A stretch of 64,000 bases of DNA from Candidatus Villigracilis proximus (GTDB lineage: Bacteria > Chloroflexota > Anaerolineae > Anaerolineales > Villigracilaceae), in contig JADKBB010000019.1 in assembly GCA_016715195.1 (NCBI GenBank), positions 9,468 to 73,467 of the forward strand, read 5' to 3'. Each line of letters starts with the position of its first letter. The first letter of the stretch is position 1. Positions 8,671 to 16,231 of this stretch are shown here, piece by piece. Under the pieces are notes generated by a model, which worked only from the letters and a program-made list of their open reading frames with translations, did not search any database and was not told the origin of the DNA. The position numbers were made by a program, and so were the translations under genes.

Positions 8671-9632
8671 TGGAGTGTGGAAAGAAATTCGGTCACGGCT
8701 TGCATGAATTCAAGCGGACTTTCTTCATGCGGCAGGTGTCCGCTTTGGGCGATGACGCTCAGTGTGGCGTTGGGTAGTTCTTCTGCGAGGCGCAGCGATT
8801 GTTCGGTGGGGACGATGCGGTCGTCGTCGCCGGTGATGACCAAGGTTGGCATTGTGATTTCGGTCAGCCGTTCGGCCAATCCGCTTTCCTGACTGGCGAC
8901 TGTGAGCTGCCAAAGCGCCTTGTCCCAGTTTTCAACTTGAAGCGGTTTTTGATAGCCCGCGAAAATTTCGGGCGTGATCTTTGATGGATCGTGAAAAGCA
9001 GTTTTTAGAAACTCAGTTCCCTGCGCCTGAAGTTGACGGGCGATCAGCGGACCGACGTGATTCATTTGCGGCGTTTTCAAAATGGATCGGCTCCAAGCTG
9101 GCGCGCCGCCGCCCGCGTAAACAGCGGCGTCGACAAGGATCAGGGCTTGCACGCGTTCGGGGTGCTGCAATGCGACCTGCATGGAAACCGTGCCGCCGGC
9201 TGAGTTGCCAACCAGAATCGCTTTTTCAATCTTCAGTTCATCCATCAATGCGATGACGATATCCACTTGCGCCTGCGGCCCGTATGGACTTTCACCTTCC
9301 CATTCAAGCGGACGTTCGGTCAACCCGAATGCGGGGCGGTCGTAGGCGATGACGGTTCCAACTTTTGATAACGGCTCTGTCACTTCACGCCATGAGAACA
9401 GGCTCGCGCCAAATCCATGCAGCAAAATAAAAACAGGTTCGCCTTCGCCCCATGTTTTGTAATGGACGTTGACTCCATTGAGTTCGATAAATTTGCTGTC
9501 TGCGTCTTTCAGTTCTTCAATTGTTTTTGTGTTTTCAAGCGGCGGCACTGGAATCAGAAATGGTCCGATCGTAATGATAAGAATGAGAAGGATTAAAATA
9601 ATTCCAGTAATGCGCAGAAACATTTTCTTCAT
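8667..9632 (-). CDS. Alpha/beta hydrolase with N-terminal membrane anchor
   Basis: Alpha/beta-fold hydrolase of 321 residues. One hydrophobic helix (about residues 5-28) anchors or exports it. The core shows the oxyanion segment LLHGFGASLFSWREV, the nucleophile elbow GNSAGG (Ser), an acid in ITGDDDRIVP and the catalytic His in SGHLPHEE. Substrate is unknown; such proteins range from esterases to C-C hydrolases. It lies between the DUF3267 gene (15-nt gap) and the P450 (4-nt overlap). Confidence 0.85.
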   Translation of the reverse strand: MKKMFLRITGIILILLILIITIGPFLIPVPPLENTKTIEELKDADSKFIELNGVNVHYKTWGEGEPVFILLHGFGASLFSWREVTEPLSKVGTVIAYDRPAFGLTERPLEWEGESPYGPQAQVDIVIALMDELKIEKAILVGNSAGGTVSMQVALQHPERVQALILVDAAVYAGGGAPAWSRSILKTPQMNHVGPLIARQLQAQGTEFLKTAFHDPSKITPEIFAGYQKPLQVENWDKALWQLTVASQESGLAERLTEITMPTLVITGDDDRIVPTEQSLRLAEELPNATLSVIAQSGHLPHEESPLEFMQAVTEFLSTLQ

Positions 9633-9647
9633 ATTTATTTCTCCCGA

Positions 9648-10181
9648 TTAATTTTCAATAACATAACAGCCGGCGTTAGTGGGGTGATCTTCCACGAGCG
9701 TGTTTGGTTTGATGTTGCGTATGATCCACAGGATCAGAAGATCTCCGCCGGCGGCGGTTGTGTAGAAAAAGCCGAAAAAGAAAAGCAGAACATCTCCACT
9801 GAACAGACTGATGATCCACGGCACGATGCCGAGCAAAAGTCCGGGCGCAAAAGAACCGATGCGATAAGGTTGAATGTCCATTGGTTCTTTGCAGTGCGCG
9901 TAAGGTGTAAGAGATTTCCATTGAAAGCCAAGTTTAAAAGCGCTTAAGGGTTTCTTCGCAAAAAATGCCCATGCGAATACATGAATCAACTCATGCACCA
10001 GAATGCCGAGCAAGAGTGCCAATGCATACAAGGTCATATTCGCGCTGGCTGGAATTGCGGGGTATCCATGCAGCAAAAAGAAGGGCAGGATCTGAATCAC
10101 AGCAATCGGCACAGCGATCAGCAAAGATTTGCTTGTCGCTGCACTCATTGGAATGGACACATCTTTTTTATTTTTGTTCAT
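9648..10181 (-). CDS. DUF3267 membrane protein with HExxH motif
   Basis: Four-helix membrane protein of 177 residues. The second hydrophobic segment contains HELIHVFAW, the zinc-metalloprotease-like HExxH signature of DUF3267, and GFQWKSLTPYAHCKEP follows as in that family. The function of DUF3267 proteins is not established; intramembrane proteolysis is the usual suggestion. It overlaps the photolyase 3' end by 14 nt, which places it in the same transcript. Confidence 0.75.
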   Translation of the reverse strand: MNKNKKDVSIPMSAATSKSLLIAVPIAVIQILPFFLLHGYPAIPASANMTLYALALLLGILVHELIHVFAWAFFAKKPLSAFKLGFQWKSLTPYAHCKEPMDIQPYRIGSFAPGLLLGIVPWIISLFSGDVLLFFFGFFYTTAAGGDLLILWIIRNIKPNTLVEDHPTNAGCYVIEN

Positions 10182-10824
10182 TTTGCGTTTTCTCTTTTGA
10201 CATGTTATAGGCGTTCATCGTTCTTTCTTTGACAAGGCCGCGATCTACAATTGGTTTTTCAGGATAGCCAGTTACTTTAATTTCTTTTTCCCACGGCGCG
10301 TGAATTTCTTTTGCATTCAATCCGCGCAATTCAGGAATCCACTTGCGGATGTAATTTCCATCGGGGTCAAATTTTGCGCTTTGCAAAATGGGGTTGAAAA
10401 TTCTAAAATACGGCGCGGCGTCGGTGCCTGTGCCGGCTGTCCATTGCCAGCCGCCGTTGTTGGCCGCCAGATCGCCATCGAGCAGATTTTCCATAAACCA
10501 CGCTTCGCCCCAGCGCCAATCAATCAGCAAATCCTTCACCAAAAACGACGCGACGATCATGCGTGCGCGGTTGTGCATCCAGCCGGTTTCTTTAAGTTGG
10601 CGCATGGCCGCGTCCACGATCGGCATTCCGGTTTGTCCATTTTTCCACGCGCTAAATTCCGCTTCATTATTTCGCCATTGAATATTTGCAAGTGAAGCAT
10701 TGAATGCGTTTTGCCTGACACGCGGAAATTGATATAGGATTTGGATATAGAACTCGCGCCAGATGAGTTCGTTCAGCCAGATCTCTGCTCCGTGTTTTTC
10801 TTCCGCGCTTCGCCCCTGACCCAA
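10168..10824 (-). CDS. phr: Deoxyribodipyrimidine photolyase, C-terminal part (frameshifted)
   Basis: Third piece of the photolyase. From EEKHGAEIWLNELIWREFY onward it is the FAD-binding domain: WLNELIWREFY, the family-typical GQTGMPIVDAAMRQLKETGW, MHNRARMIVASFLVKDLLIDW, and NNGGWQWTAGTGTDAAPYFRIFNP with the conserved WQW and FAD contacts. The tail IRKWIPELRGL is also typical. The break from the middle piece lies in an A5 run (T at 10795-10799 on the plus strand); one extra A restores the frame. Confidence 0.92.
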   Translation of the reverse strand: MGQGRSAEEKHGAEIWLNELIWREFYIQILYQFPRVRQNAFNASLANIQWRNNEAEFSAWKNGQTGMPIVDAAMRQLKETGWMHNRARMIVASFLVKDLLIDWRWGEAWFMENLLDGDLAANNGGWQWTAGTGTDAAPYFRIFNPILQSAKFDPDGNYIRKWIPELRGLNAKEIHAPWEKEIKVTGYPEKPIVDRGLVKERTMNAYNMSKEKTQNEQK

Positions 10825-11099
10825 GCCTGCTGTGCCGTTCTGACAGCTTGTCTCAGCCCGAGCATTCCGAAACGCAGGTAGGGTGAAAGCGAAGATGTGC
10901 CGTCCAGGTCCATGCGGTTGCGGGCTTCGGCGTACTGGTAGATGGGGGATTGGGTAAATTGGTTGAGGCGACGTAATACTTCTTTTTCACCTGCAGGAAA
11001 AAGCGGATTGCTTACAAATTCAGGCAATGGCTCTGAGGAAATATTCGCGGGCGTGTTGATAGCTTTTGGCGCAGGGATTAATTTTATTTCCTGTAACAA
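10773..11099 (-). CDS. phr: Deoxyribodipyrimidine photolyase, middle part (frameshifted)
   Basis: Middle piece of the photolyase. It carries the linker and the start of the FAD domain, with LDGTSSLSPYLRFGMLGLRQ (the conserved TS.LSPYL..G.ls.R motif). It is one frame off both neighbours. The upstream junction is near 11108-11114, where reading through gives YSK-W-KSLLQEIKL. The downstream junction is the A5 run at 10795-10799. There is no reason to think it is made separately. Confidence 0.85.
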   Translation of the reverse strand: MLQEIKLIPAPKAINTPANISSEPLPEFVSNPLFPAGEKEVLRRLNQFTQSPIYQYAEARNRMDLDGTSSLSPYLRFGMLGLRQAVRTAQQAWVRGEARKKNTEQRSG

Positions 11100-11539
11100 C
11101 GACTTCCATACTTTGAGTATGGCGTGTAAATTGTGTAAGGAGTACCATCCGCTTTTTTGACGAATTCAGGATGATGAACGGTTTGACCAAGAATCAATTG
11201 CAGTGGAAGTTGACTCGCCACCAGCGCATCACGTTTGCGGGCGTAGGGTGTGTAATCTTCTTCGGCGAAGATGGTGGTTGCATTGGTTTCTTGAATCAAC
11301 TGGCGCAACACGTCCACGGGTTTGCCGCTGCGGATGATGAGATACGATCCACGGGTTTGCAGATTCTTATGCAGAGAGGAAAGCCCCTCGTACAGAAAAT
11401 TCTTCCGGCGTGGAGATTGGGTGGAAAATGCCGGGTCGATGATAAAGACTGGGAGCACGTCACCAGTTTCCAGCGCGGAATGAAGCGTTGGGTTATCAGT
11501 CAGCCTTAAGTCGCGGCGAATCCACCAGATCGAAGTCAT
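11084..11539 (-). CDS. phr: Deoxyribodipyrimidine photolyase, N-terminal part (frameshifted)
   Basis: Antenna-binding Rossmann domain of a CPD photolyase, which repairs cyclobutane pyrimidine dimers with blue light. SIWWIRRDLRLTDNPTL is the class I start, followed by LPVFIIDP and FAEEDYTPYARKRD. The frame fails after YTPYSK near 11110. Joined with the two downstream pieces the product has about 455 residues, the normal length. Its ATG overlaps the unknown upstream gene (ATGA). Light-dependent repair fits a CarH-controlled regulon; Thermus has the same gene in its carotenoid cluster. Confidence 0.92.
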   Translation of the reverse strand: MTSIWWIRRDLRLTDNPTLHSALETGDVLPVFIIDPAFSTQSPRRKNFLYEGLSSLHKNLQTRGSYLIIRSGKPVDVLRQLIQETNATTIFAEEDYTPYARKRDALVASQLPLQLILGQTVHHPEFVKKADGTPYTIYTPYSKYGSRCYRK

Positions 11540-12144
11540 GCAAATTCCATGTTGTTAATTTCAAGGGTGATTTTGTTATTGCGGTCTATAGTCAACTTGC
11601 CTGTGTTGTTTGCGTTGTCGTTGAAATTTAGAAAACCATAAGCGCGGATGCGGGTGCGGCCAATCAGTGAGAGCGCGAGTTCGCTGGTGAGAACGCCCGT
11701 CAGATCGGCGGAGTAATTTCCTGATTTAAAATTAAATTTTGACGGGGCGGGCATGCCCAATCCGCGCAGGCCAACGGTGGTGCCTGTGATCTCTTCACTG
11801 CCGGAGAAGATGTCACCGTTGGGCATGGCGGCAGTGTAGGTGATGAAATAATGCGGCGATGTGGAAACCAATTTTGCGGTGACCATTGCGCCTGTCATCG
11901 GGTCTGCTTCGGTGATCTCAGCGCCTTGTGAATTGAATTGCGGTTGATAGTAGGCAGGCCCGAAGGAAGTTGATGAAGTGACCGCGTACTTTGCGATTTG
12001 CGCGAGGGCTTGATCGCTTTTGTTTTCAGCAAGCAGCGCAGGGACAGACATCAGCCATTGTGTTTTGTGCATACGGCGTACCACGTAGCCTAGCAGGGTG
12101 ATTCCGGCTGGGGGTAATTCGTAACGGGTGATGTTATCGGGCAT
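11536..12144 (-). CDS. Uncharacterised protein in the carotenoid cluster
   Basis: I do not recognise this 202-residue protein. It has no signal peptide, membrane helix or cysteine cluster. The N-terminal third is mixed helix (TRYELPPAGITLLGYVVRRM); the rest is beta-rich with alternating polar residues and ends LTIDRNNKITLEINNMEFA. It overlaps the photolyase ATG by 4 nt, so it is co-translated with it. The coding signature is clear from the overlap and even composition. Function is unknown; a soluble beta-sandwich or lipocalin-like ligand binder is possible but only a guess. Confidence 0.75.
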   Translation of the reverse strand: MPDNITRYELPPAGITLLGYVVRRMHKTQWLMSVPALLAENKSDQALAQIAKYAVTSSTSFGPAYYQPQFNSQGAEITEADPMTGAMVTAKLVSTSPHYFITYTAAMPNGDIFSGSEEITGTTVGLRGLGMPAPSKFNFKSGNYSADLTGVLTSELALSLIGRTRIRAYGFLNFNDNANNTGKLTIDRNNKITLEINNMEFA

Positions 12145-12261
12145 GATTCAACTCCTTGAAAATTGCGATAACCACAAAGACACAAAGTCTCGAAGTCACT
12201 AAGAAAAAAACTTTGTGTATTCGTGCCTTTGTGACTTTGTGTCTAATATTTTTTGAATAAT
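12145..12261. repeat. Long hairpin repeat CACAAAGACACAAAG...CTTTGTGTC
   Basis: No gene. An 11-bp perfect inverted repeat GACACAAAGTC (12179-12189)/GACTTTGTGTC (12233-12243) has further partial pairing between CACAAAG and CTTTGTG units inside it. This looks like a dispersed intergenic hairpin element rather than a true terminator, as it sits within the operon-like run. Confidence 0.5.
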
Positions 12262-12891
12262 TTAATCCGATACAGGAACTGGTGCAGGTTTATTCTGTTT
12301 GAATGTGGCAACGATGGGATTGTTGTAGATGGTGATGAAGACATACACACTCACGCCCACCATGACCACTGCGCCGAATATTCCGGGCGCCCATGTGCCA
12401 ACTTGTTGTAACAACACGCCGCCGAGCAGCGGGGCAATGATGCGCGTGGAACTTTCGACTGCGGCGGAGAGACCGAGGATGCCGCCGATCTCCTGTGGCG
12501 CTACGGCTTTGGTCAGTGTGCTGGAAAGCAGCGTGTTGAGTAATCCGCCGGAGAGAGCGGTGGGGGTCATGATGATATAAAGCCAAAGCACAGAGGGAGC
12601 CAGCGCCCAGCCAAGCAGGGAGATTCCCATTAAGACCACTGAGACAGTGATCAGTAAATCTTCACGGAAGCGGTTGGTAAGACGGCCAACAAGAAAGCCT
12701 TGTACGATGACAGAGAGCACGCCAACGTAGGTCAATACAAAGCCGGTGTCGCGTGCGGTGAGATTGAATTTTGCCAGCGCATACAACGAGAAGATGGTTT
12801 GGAAGATTGCGAAGGCCAACCCAAAAAAGAAACGGGTGATGAGAATCGAGCCGGTGAACGGGCGTTGGAAGGCAACGATCAACGCATTCAA
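12262..12891 (-). CDS. MFS transporter, C-terminal half (frameshifted)
   Basis: Second half of the MFS exporter that begins at 13483. It supplies helices 7-12, including GRLTNRFREDLLI (the C-half loop 8-9 motif) and GGILGLSAAVESSTRIIAPLLGG. The two halves join by removing one base from the AAA run at 12890-12892 (plus strand), giving AVTLNALIVAFQ. The upstream frame otherwise runs on as nonsense for about 70 codons. Confidence 0.85.
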   Translation of the reverse strand: MNALIVAFQRPFTGSILITRFFFGLAFAIFQTIFSLYALAKFNLTARDTGFVLTYVGVLSVIVQGFLVGRLTNRFREDLLITVSVVLMGISLLGWALAPSVLWLYIIMTPTALSGGLLNTLLSSTLTKAVAPQEIGGILGLSAAVESSTRIIAPLLGGVLLQQVGTWAPGIFGAVVMVGVSVYVFITIYNNPIVATFKQNKPAPVPVSD

Positions 12892-13483
12892 AGGTCACGG
12901 CGGGACGTTTCTCGGTCATCTGGCTGCGCTTTTCTTCGGTCAGTGATTCAGGAAGCCAGGCGTAGATCAGAATGAGATTGATAAAGGAAATTGCGGCAGC
13001 CGCAAAAGCAGGGACCGCGTAGCCCCATTGGCTGAGCAATCCGCCGGTGACGGGGCCAATGATGAAGCCGAGACCAAACGCCGCGCCGATCATACCGAGT
13101 CCCTTTGAGCGGGATTTTTCATCGGTCACATCGGAGATGTAGGCTTGCGCAACACTTAAGTTGCCGCCTGTCAGGCCATCAAGAATACGGCTGGCGAATA
13201 ACATCCACAGGGAATTGGCGAAGCCGAGCAGCAAAAAGCCAAGGAAGGTGCCGAAGACGCTGAGCAGCAAAACGGGGCGGCGTCCGAAGCGGTCTGAGAG
13301 TCGGCCAAGAATTGGAGCGCCGATCAATTGCATAACTGCGTAGGATGCGATCAAAATTCCGGTGGTGGTTTGGTTGGCGCTGAAAGTTTCTGCGTAATAT
13401 GGAAGTAATGGCAGAATTAAGCTGAAGCCGAGTAGATCAATAAATACTACTAAAATAATAGAGAAGAGTCTTTTGTTATTCAT
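12662..13483 (-). CDS. MFS transporter, TetA-like, N-terminal half (frameshifted)
   Basis: First six helices of a major facilitator exporter of the drug:H+ antiporter-1 (Tet-like) group. ILVVFIDLLGFSLILPLLPYY is helix 1, GRLSDRFGRRPVLL is the loop 2-3 signature and GAAFGLGFIIGPVTGGLL is the antiporter motif C. Coding sense ends at about residue 197 (MTEKRPAVT), where a single T too many in CTTT shifts the frame. Intact length would be about 405 residues. It follows the SDR gene by only 3 nt. Substrate is unknown. Confidence 0.88.
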   Translation of the reverse strand: MNNKRLFSIILVVFIDLLGFSLILPLLPYYAETFSANQTTTGILIASYAVMQLIGAPILGRLSDRFGRRPVLLLSVFGTFLGFLLLGFANSLWMLFASRILDGLTGGNLSVAQAYISDVTDEKSRSKGLGMIGAAFGLGFIIGPVTGGLLSQWGYAVPAFAAAAISFINLILIYAWLPESLTEEKRSQMTEKRPAVTFECVDRCLPTPVHRLDSHHPFLFWVGLRNLPNHLLVVCAGKIQSHRTRHRLCIDLRWRALCHRTRLSCWPSYQPLP

Positions 13484-13486
13484 GTT

Positions 13487-14374
13487 TTACTTTGAGTCCT
13501 TCGTGTTTAAATATTTGGATTGATAGGCTTCCTGATAGTGCAATTCGAATTCAGGAGTTTTTCCAGTTTTGGTGATGTTCTCCCAGCCCACGCGGATCAG
13601 GCCGAGCAGGGGAGTCCACGGTTTGAATAATTTGACTTCGGTAAATTCTTTGCGGTTACTTGCAACTGCTTTTACCAGTTTATCTGAGGCATATTTGGCG
13701 GGCTGCCCAAGAAAGCGCAAAACAAAGCCGAAGTTTTTCAGCATTTCTTTGCCGCGCTTGCCAACCACAATGGGACTGGTCAGCATGTCAGTGGTCATCA
13801 TGCCCGGGCTGAATCCTAAAATTTGTATGCCGCTATCTTTGAGCTCTGTGGCAAGGCTGCGGGTAAATGAAGTGACCCACGCCTTGGTTGCTCCATAAAG
13901 GCCGGTGGGGGATGCGGGACGCAGGAAACTTCCATTACCGTAAATGTTGACCAGCAAACCCTGCTTGCGCGGCAACATGTAATGCATAATCGCTTGTGTA
14001 CATTGCAGCAGACCAAAATCATTTGACATGAACATATCCAAAGCGTCCTGCGGATTCATGTCCAGCATCATGCCTGCTGCGTTTGAGTAACCCGCGTTGT
14101 TAACCCAAACATCAATGCGACCAAATTCCTTAACGACATCTTCAACCAATTTGTAGACTTGTTGCTCTTCGCGGACGTCCATCACGAATCCGCTCACGCG
14201 ACCTTTGGGCTGGAGACTGGCCAATGCGCCATCCACTGCCTGTTGGCTTCTTCCGGTAACAGCGACAGCTGCTCCTGCTTCGAGAAACGACTCTGCGATG
14301 GCGTAGCCAAATCCACGGGTGGAGCCGGTCACTACAACGATCTTGTCTTTAATTTTTTGCATACGTTTCTTCAT
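13487..14374 (-). CDS. Short-chain dehydrogenase/reductase (SDR)
   Basis: Classical SDR, NAD(P)-dependent, 295 residues. The Rossmann start VVVTGSTRGFGYAIAE has the TGxxxGxG motif, VNNAG the NNAG motif, and YGATK the YxxxK catalytic pair with the upstream Ser at NGSFLRP. The C-terminal extension of about 70 residues carries a hydrophobic stretch. The start is ambiguous: ATG 14374 lies inside the end of the redoxin gene, and ATG 14362 is four codons later; neither has a strong Shine-Dalgarno sequence. Substrate could be a carotenoid or retinal-like alcohol by context, not shown by sequence. Confidence 0.88.
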   Translation of the reverse strand: MKKRMQKIKDKIVVVTGSTRGFGYAIAESFLEAGAAVAVTGRSQQAVDGALASLQPKGRVSGFVMDVREEQQVYKLVEDVVKEFGRIDVWVNNAGYSNAAGMMLDMNPQDALDMFMSNDFGLLQCTQAIMHYMLPRKQGLLVNIYGNGSFLRPASPTGLYGATKAWVTSFTRSLATELKDSGIQILGFSPGMMTTDMLTSPIVVGKRGKEMLKNFGFVLRFLGQPAKYASDKLVKAVASNRKEFTEVKLFKPWTPLLGLIRVGWENITKTGKTPEFELHYQEAYQSKYLNTKDSK

Positions 14375-14834
14375 TCATTGTTTTTAGAAGATCGAGAATT
14401 TCTTCGTTTGCTGGAATATCGGTCATATCATGTCCATAGTGGACAAAACGCGCGATTCCTTTTTTATCAATTGTGATCTGTGCTGGCATACGGCCAAATT
14501 TGAAGAGATTAACTTCCTGTCCATAAAGTTTCAGCACCGTATGTTTTGGGTCAGGCAGACCAACGAATGGAAGATCGTGCTTTTGCCAGTACTCTAAAAA
14601 GGCGGCTGAGTTTTCGGGTCCGATTACCAGAATTTCGGTGTCTTGTGCTGTAAATTTGTCGTAATCGTGGCGCAACTGCGCCATGTGCTTTTGGCAGTAC
14701 GGTCAGACAAATCCGCGGTTGAAAACCAGAAGAATATTCTTTTTGCCTTGAAAACTTGCGAGACTGACTTCATTTCCATGAAAATCGGTTAATGTAAAAT
14801 TTGATGCGGGTTTGTTGAGTTCGGCGCGGCTCAT
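14349..14834 (-). CDS. Redoxin/peroxiredoxin-like protein, candidate selenoprotein (in-frame UGA)
   Basis: Thioredoxin-fold AhpC/TSA-family protein. Read through the UGA at 14703-14705 it has 161 residues. The start MSRAELNKPASNFTLTDF overlaps the upstream gene by 4 nt (ATGA). LVFNRGFV-UGA-PYCQKHMAQLR matches the family's active-site RGxxCPxC, with the UGA exactly at the first (peroxidatic) Cys and the second Cys kept. The downstream part is intact: EILVIGPENSAAF, PDPKHTVLKLYG, MPAQITIDKKGIARFVHYG. A bacterial SECIS-like hairpin follows the UGA. The simplest readings are selenocysteine insertion or a Cys-to-stop change (TGC/TGT to TGA). Translation from ATG 14684 alone would lose the active site. 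Confidence 0.75.
14668..14705 (-). promoter_or_regulatory. Candidate bacterial SECIS element after in-frame UGA
   Basis: The UGA (14703-14705) is followed on the mRNA by a perfect 6-bp hairpin TGGCGC-AGTT-GCGCCA (14668-14683). The loop begins 25 nt after the UGA and has G as its second base. Both features fit the published bacterial SECIS consensus (16-37 nt spacing, G among the first two loop bases). The stem is short and base pairing beyond it is poor. Confidence 0.5.
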
Positions 14835-15178
14835 AATGAAATGACCAAAATGATGCCGAAAACAATTTCAACAACCAGGCTAATGACATTTGATTGAACA
14901 ACAGATTTATCCACGAACATTGAAACAGCGCGAACGAGTCCGATGCCCAGATAGGTGACGCCCAACATCATATAAGCGACTGGAGAGTTAATCACCAATG
15001 GAAATACACCCAACACGATGAAGAGTCCGCCCAATATGGAGCGGATCTCGGTGATGCCGCGTCCGCCCTCGGGACGCAGGCCCGTAAAGCCGGTAATGGA
15101 TTCTGGCTTGAAGAGGGAAATCAATCCCGTCAGAACAGTGGCAATTGCTGCGATGATTTGTAGAATTTGAATGATCAT
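14831..15178 (-). CDS. Small membrane protein, DUF4345-like
   Basis: Four-helix membrane protein of 115 residues beginning MIIQILQIIAAIATVLTG. The ATG at 15178 is chosen because AAGGA precedes it by 6 nt; the frame is open further upstream but without a better start. LRPEGGRGITEIRSILGG in the middle matches the conserved loop of DUF4345. Function is unknown. The stop overlaps the redoxin ATG. Confidence 0.72.
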   Translation of the reverse strand: MIIQILQIIAAIATVLTGLISLFKPESITGFTGLRPEGGRGITEIRSILGGLFIVLGVFPLVINSPVAYMMLGVTYLGIGLVRAVSMFVDKSVVQSNVISLVVEIVFGIILVISL

Positions 15179-15197
15179 TTTTTTCCTTGTAATATTT

Positions 15198-15908
15198 TCA
15201 AAACCCGCGCCGTTGACTTTTCCACGGGGCAGGGGTGTCTTCGCGATATTCATCCACACTGGGGCCGCGGAGTTGGGCAAGCCGCCATGTTCCGTATAAG
15301 TAGCTGAGTATCAACAATAAGATTGTCGCGGGCCAGCCAGTGATGAAATTGGTGATTGCCAGTGAATTGACGTTTTCATTTTCGAACAATGCAAATTGCA
15401 GGAACAAGCGGGCGGCAAAGAAGACTGTCCATGCGAAGGTTACTTCACTATAGGCAGGCCGCACCAGCGGATGCCAGTACCAATCCAGCGGCCAGCGGCG
15501 GGCGAGATAACTTGTCCATGCGACCATGGGGCGGCGGATCATTAAGCTGACGACTGCCAGAAGCAGAGTCATACTTCCGCTGACAAGGCCGGGCAGAAAG
15601 AAACCTTCTGATTTTCCAAGGAACCATGCGATTCCGATTGCGACGGCTACACTTCCCACACCTGCCAGTGCATATAGCAAAGATTGTTTGCGGATGATTC
15701 GCGCAATTGCGATGACAATCGAAACAGTCAACGCGCTCCACATCGCGGCTTGAAAACTGATCAGACCATTGATTACCAGAAAAATGATCGGTGGAAGAAT
15801 TGCATCTAGAAAAGAGTTGCGCCCTGCAAAGACAGTGCGGAGTTCTTCAAGTAGTTCACGCCATTTATTAGGCTGGGCTTGCGTTTCTGCATTTACTTTT
15901 TCAGGCAT
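15198..15908 (-). CDS. DUF3159 membrane protein
   Basis: Membrane protein of about 236 residues from ATG 15908 (MPEKVNAETQ); upstream codons in frame reach 15983 but overlap the preceding gene. Six hydrophobic helices follow a soluble start. RPMVAWTSYLARRWPLDWYW and WTVFFAARLFLQ match DUF3159, a family of intracellular-septation-like membrane proteins of unknown role. It overlaps the upstream gene by 8 nt. Confidence 0.72.
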   Translation of the reverse strand: MPEKVNAETQAQPNKWRELLEELRTVFAGRNSFLDAILPPIIFLVINGLISFQAAMWSALTVSIVIAIARIIRKQSLLYALAGVGSVAVAIGIAWFLGKSEGFFLPGLVSGSMTLLLAVVSLMIRRPMVAWTSYLARRWPLDWYWHPLVRPAYSEVTFAWTVFFAARLFLQFALFENENVNSLAITNFITGWPATILLLILSYLYGTWRLAQLRGPSVDEYREDTPAPWKSQRRGF

Positions 15909-16227
15909 GTTTCCCGAGCCAGAATTTACGCCAATCGTCTCCGCTGTTTTGCAGGGCGAGGAAAGCATATAAACTGCCGGCAAAGAAGCCCAGAGTCATC
16001 ATGGCAATTGTCCACAGGATGGCAATCGGCAGGGATTTTTCACGATAGATGATCCATGCGGAAAAGAGGGTGAATCCTGTGTATAGGTCAACGAGTGAGA
16101 CGATGCCCCACGGCATGGCGAATAGTTTGCTGCCTTCTCCGAAAAAGTCACCGACGGTGAAGCCGTAGATGAGAACTGTGGTCATGGCGAGCATACCGAG
16201 AATGGAAATGGTTTTTGCGAGTTTCAT
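15901..16227 (-). CDS. Small membrane protein, DUF1475-like
   Basis: Three-helix protein of 108 residues. The central WGIVSLVDLYTGFTLFSAWIIYRE resembles the DUF1475 core, a family also found next to DUF1295 genes. It sits 4 nt after the DUF1295 gene. Function is unknown. Confidence 0.65.
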   Translation of the reverse strand: MKLAKTISILGMLAMTTVLIYGFTVGDFFGEGSKLFAMPWGIVSLVDLYTGFTLFSAWIIYREKSLPIAILWTIAMMTLGFFAGSLYAFLALQNSGDDWRKFWLGKHA

Positions 16228-16231
16228 GGTT

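Noticed and set aside
14703..14705. UGA read as Trp across the genome (altered genetic code)
   Set aside because: Many genes here end in UGA at the expected place with overlapping starts (for example ATGA at 2293 and 14831), so UGA is a working stop.
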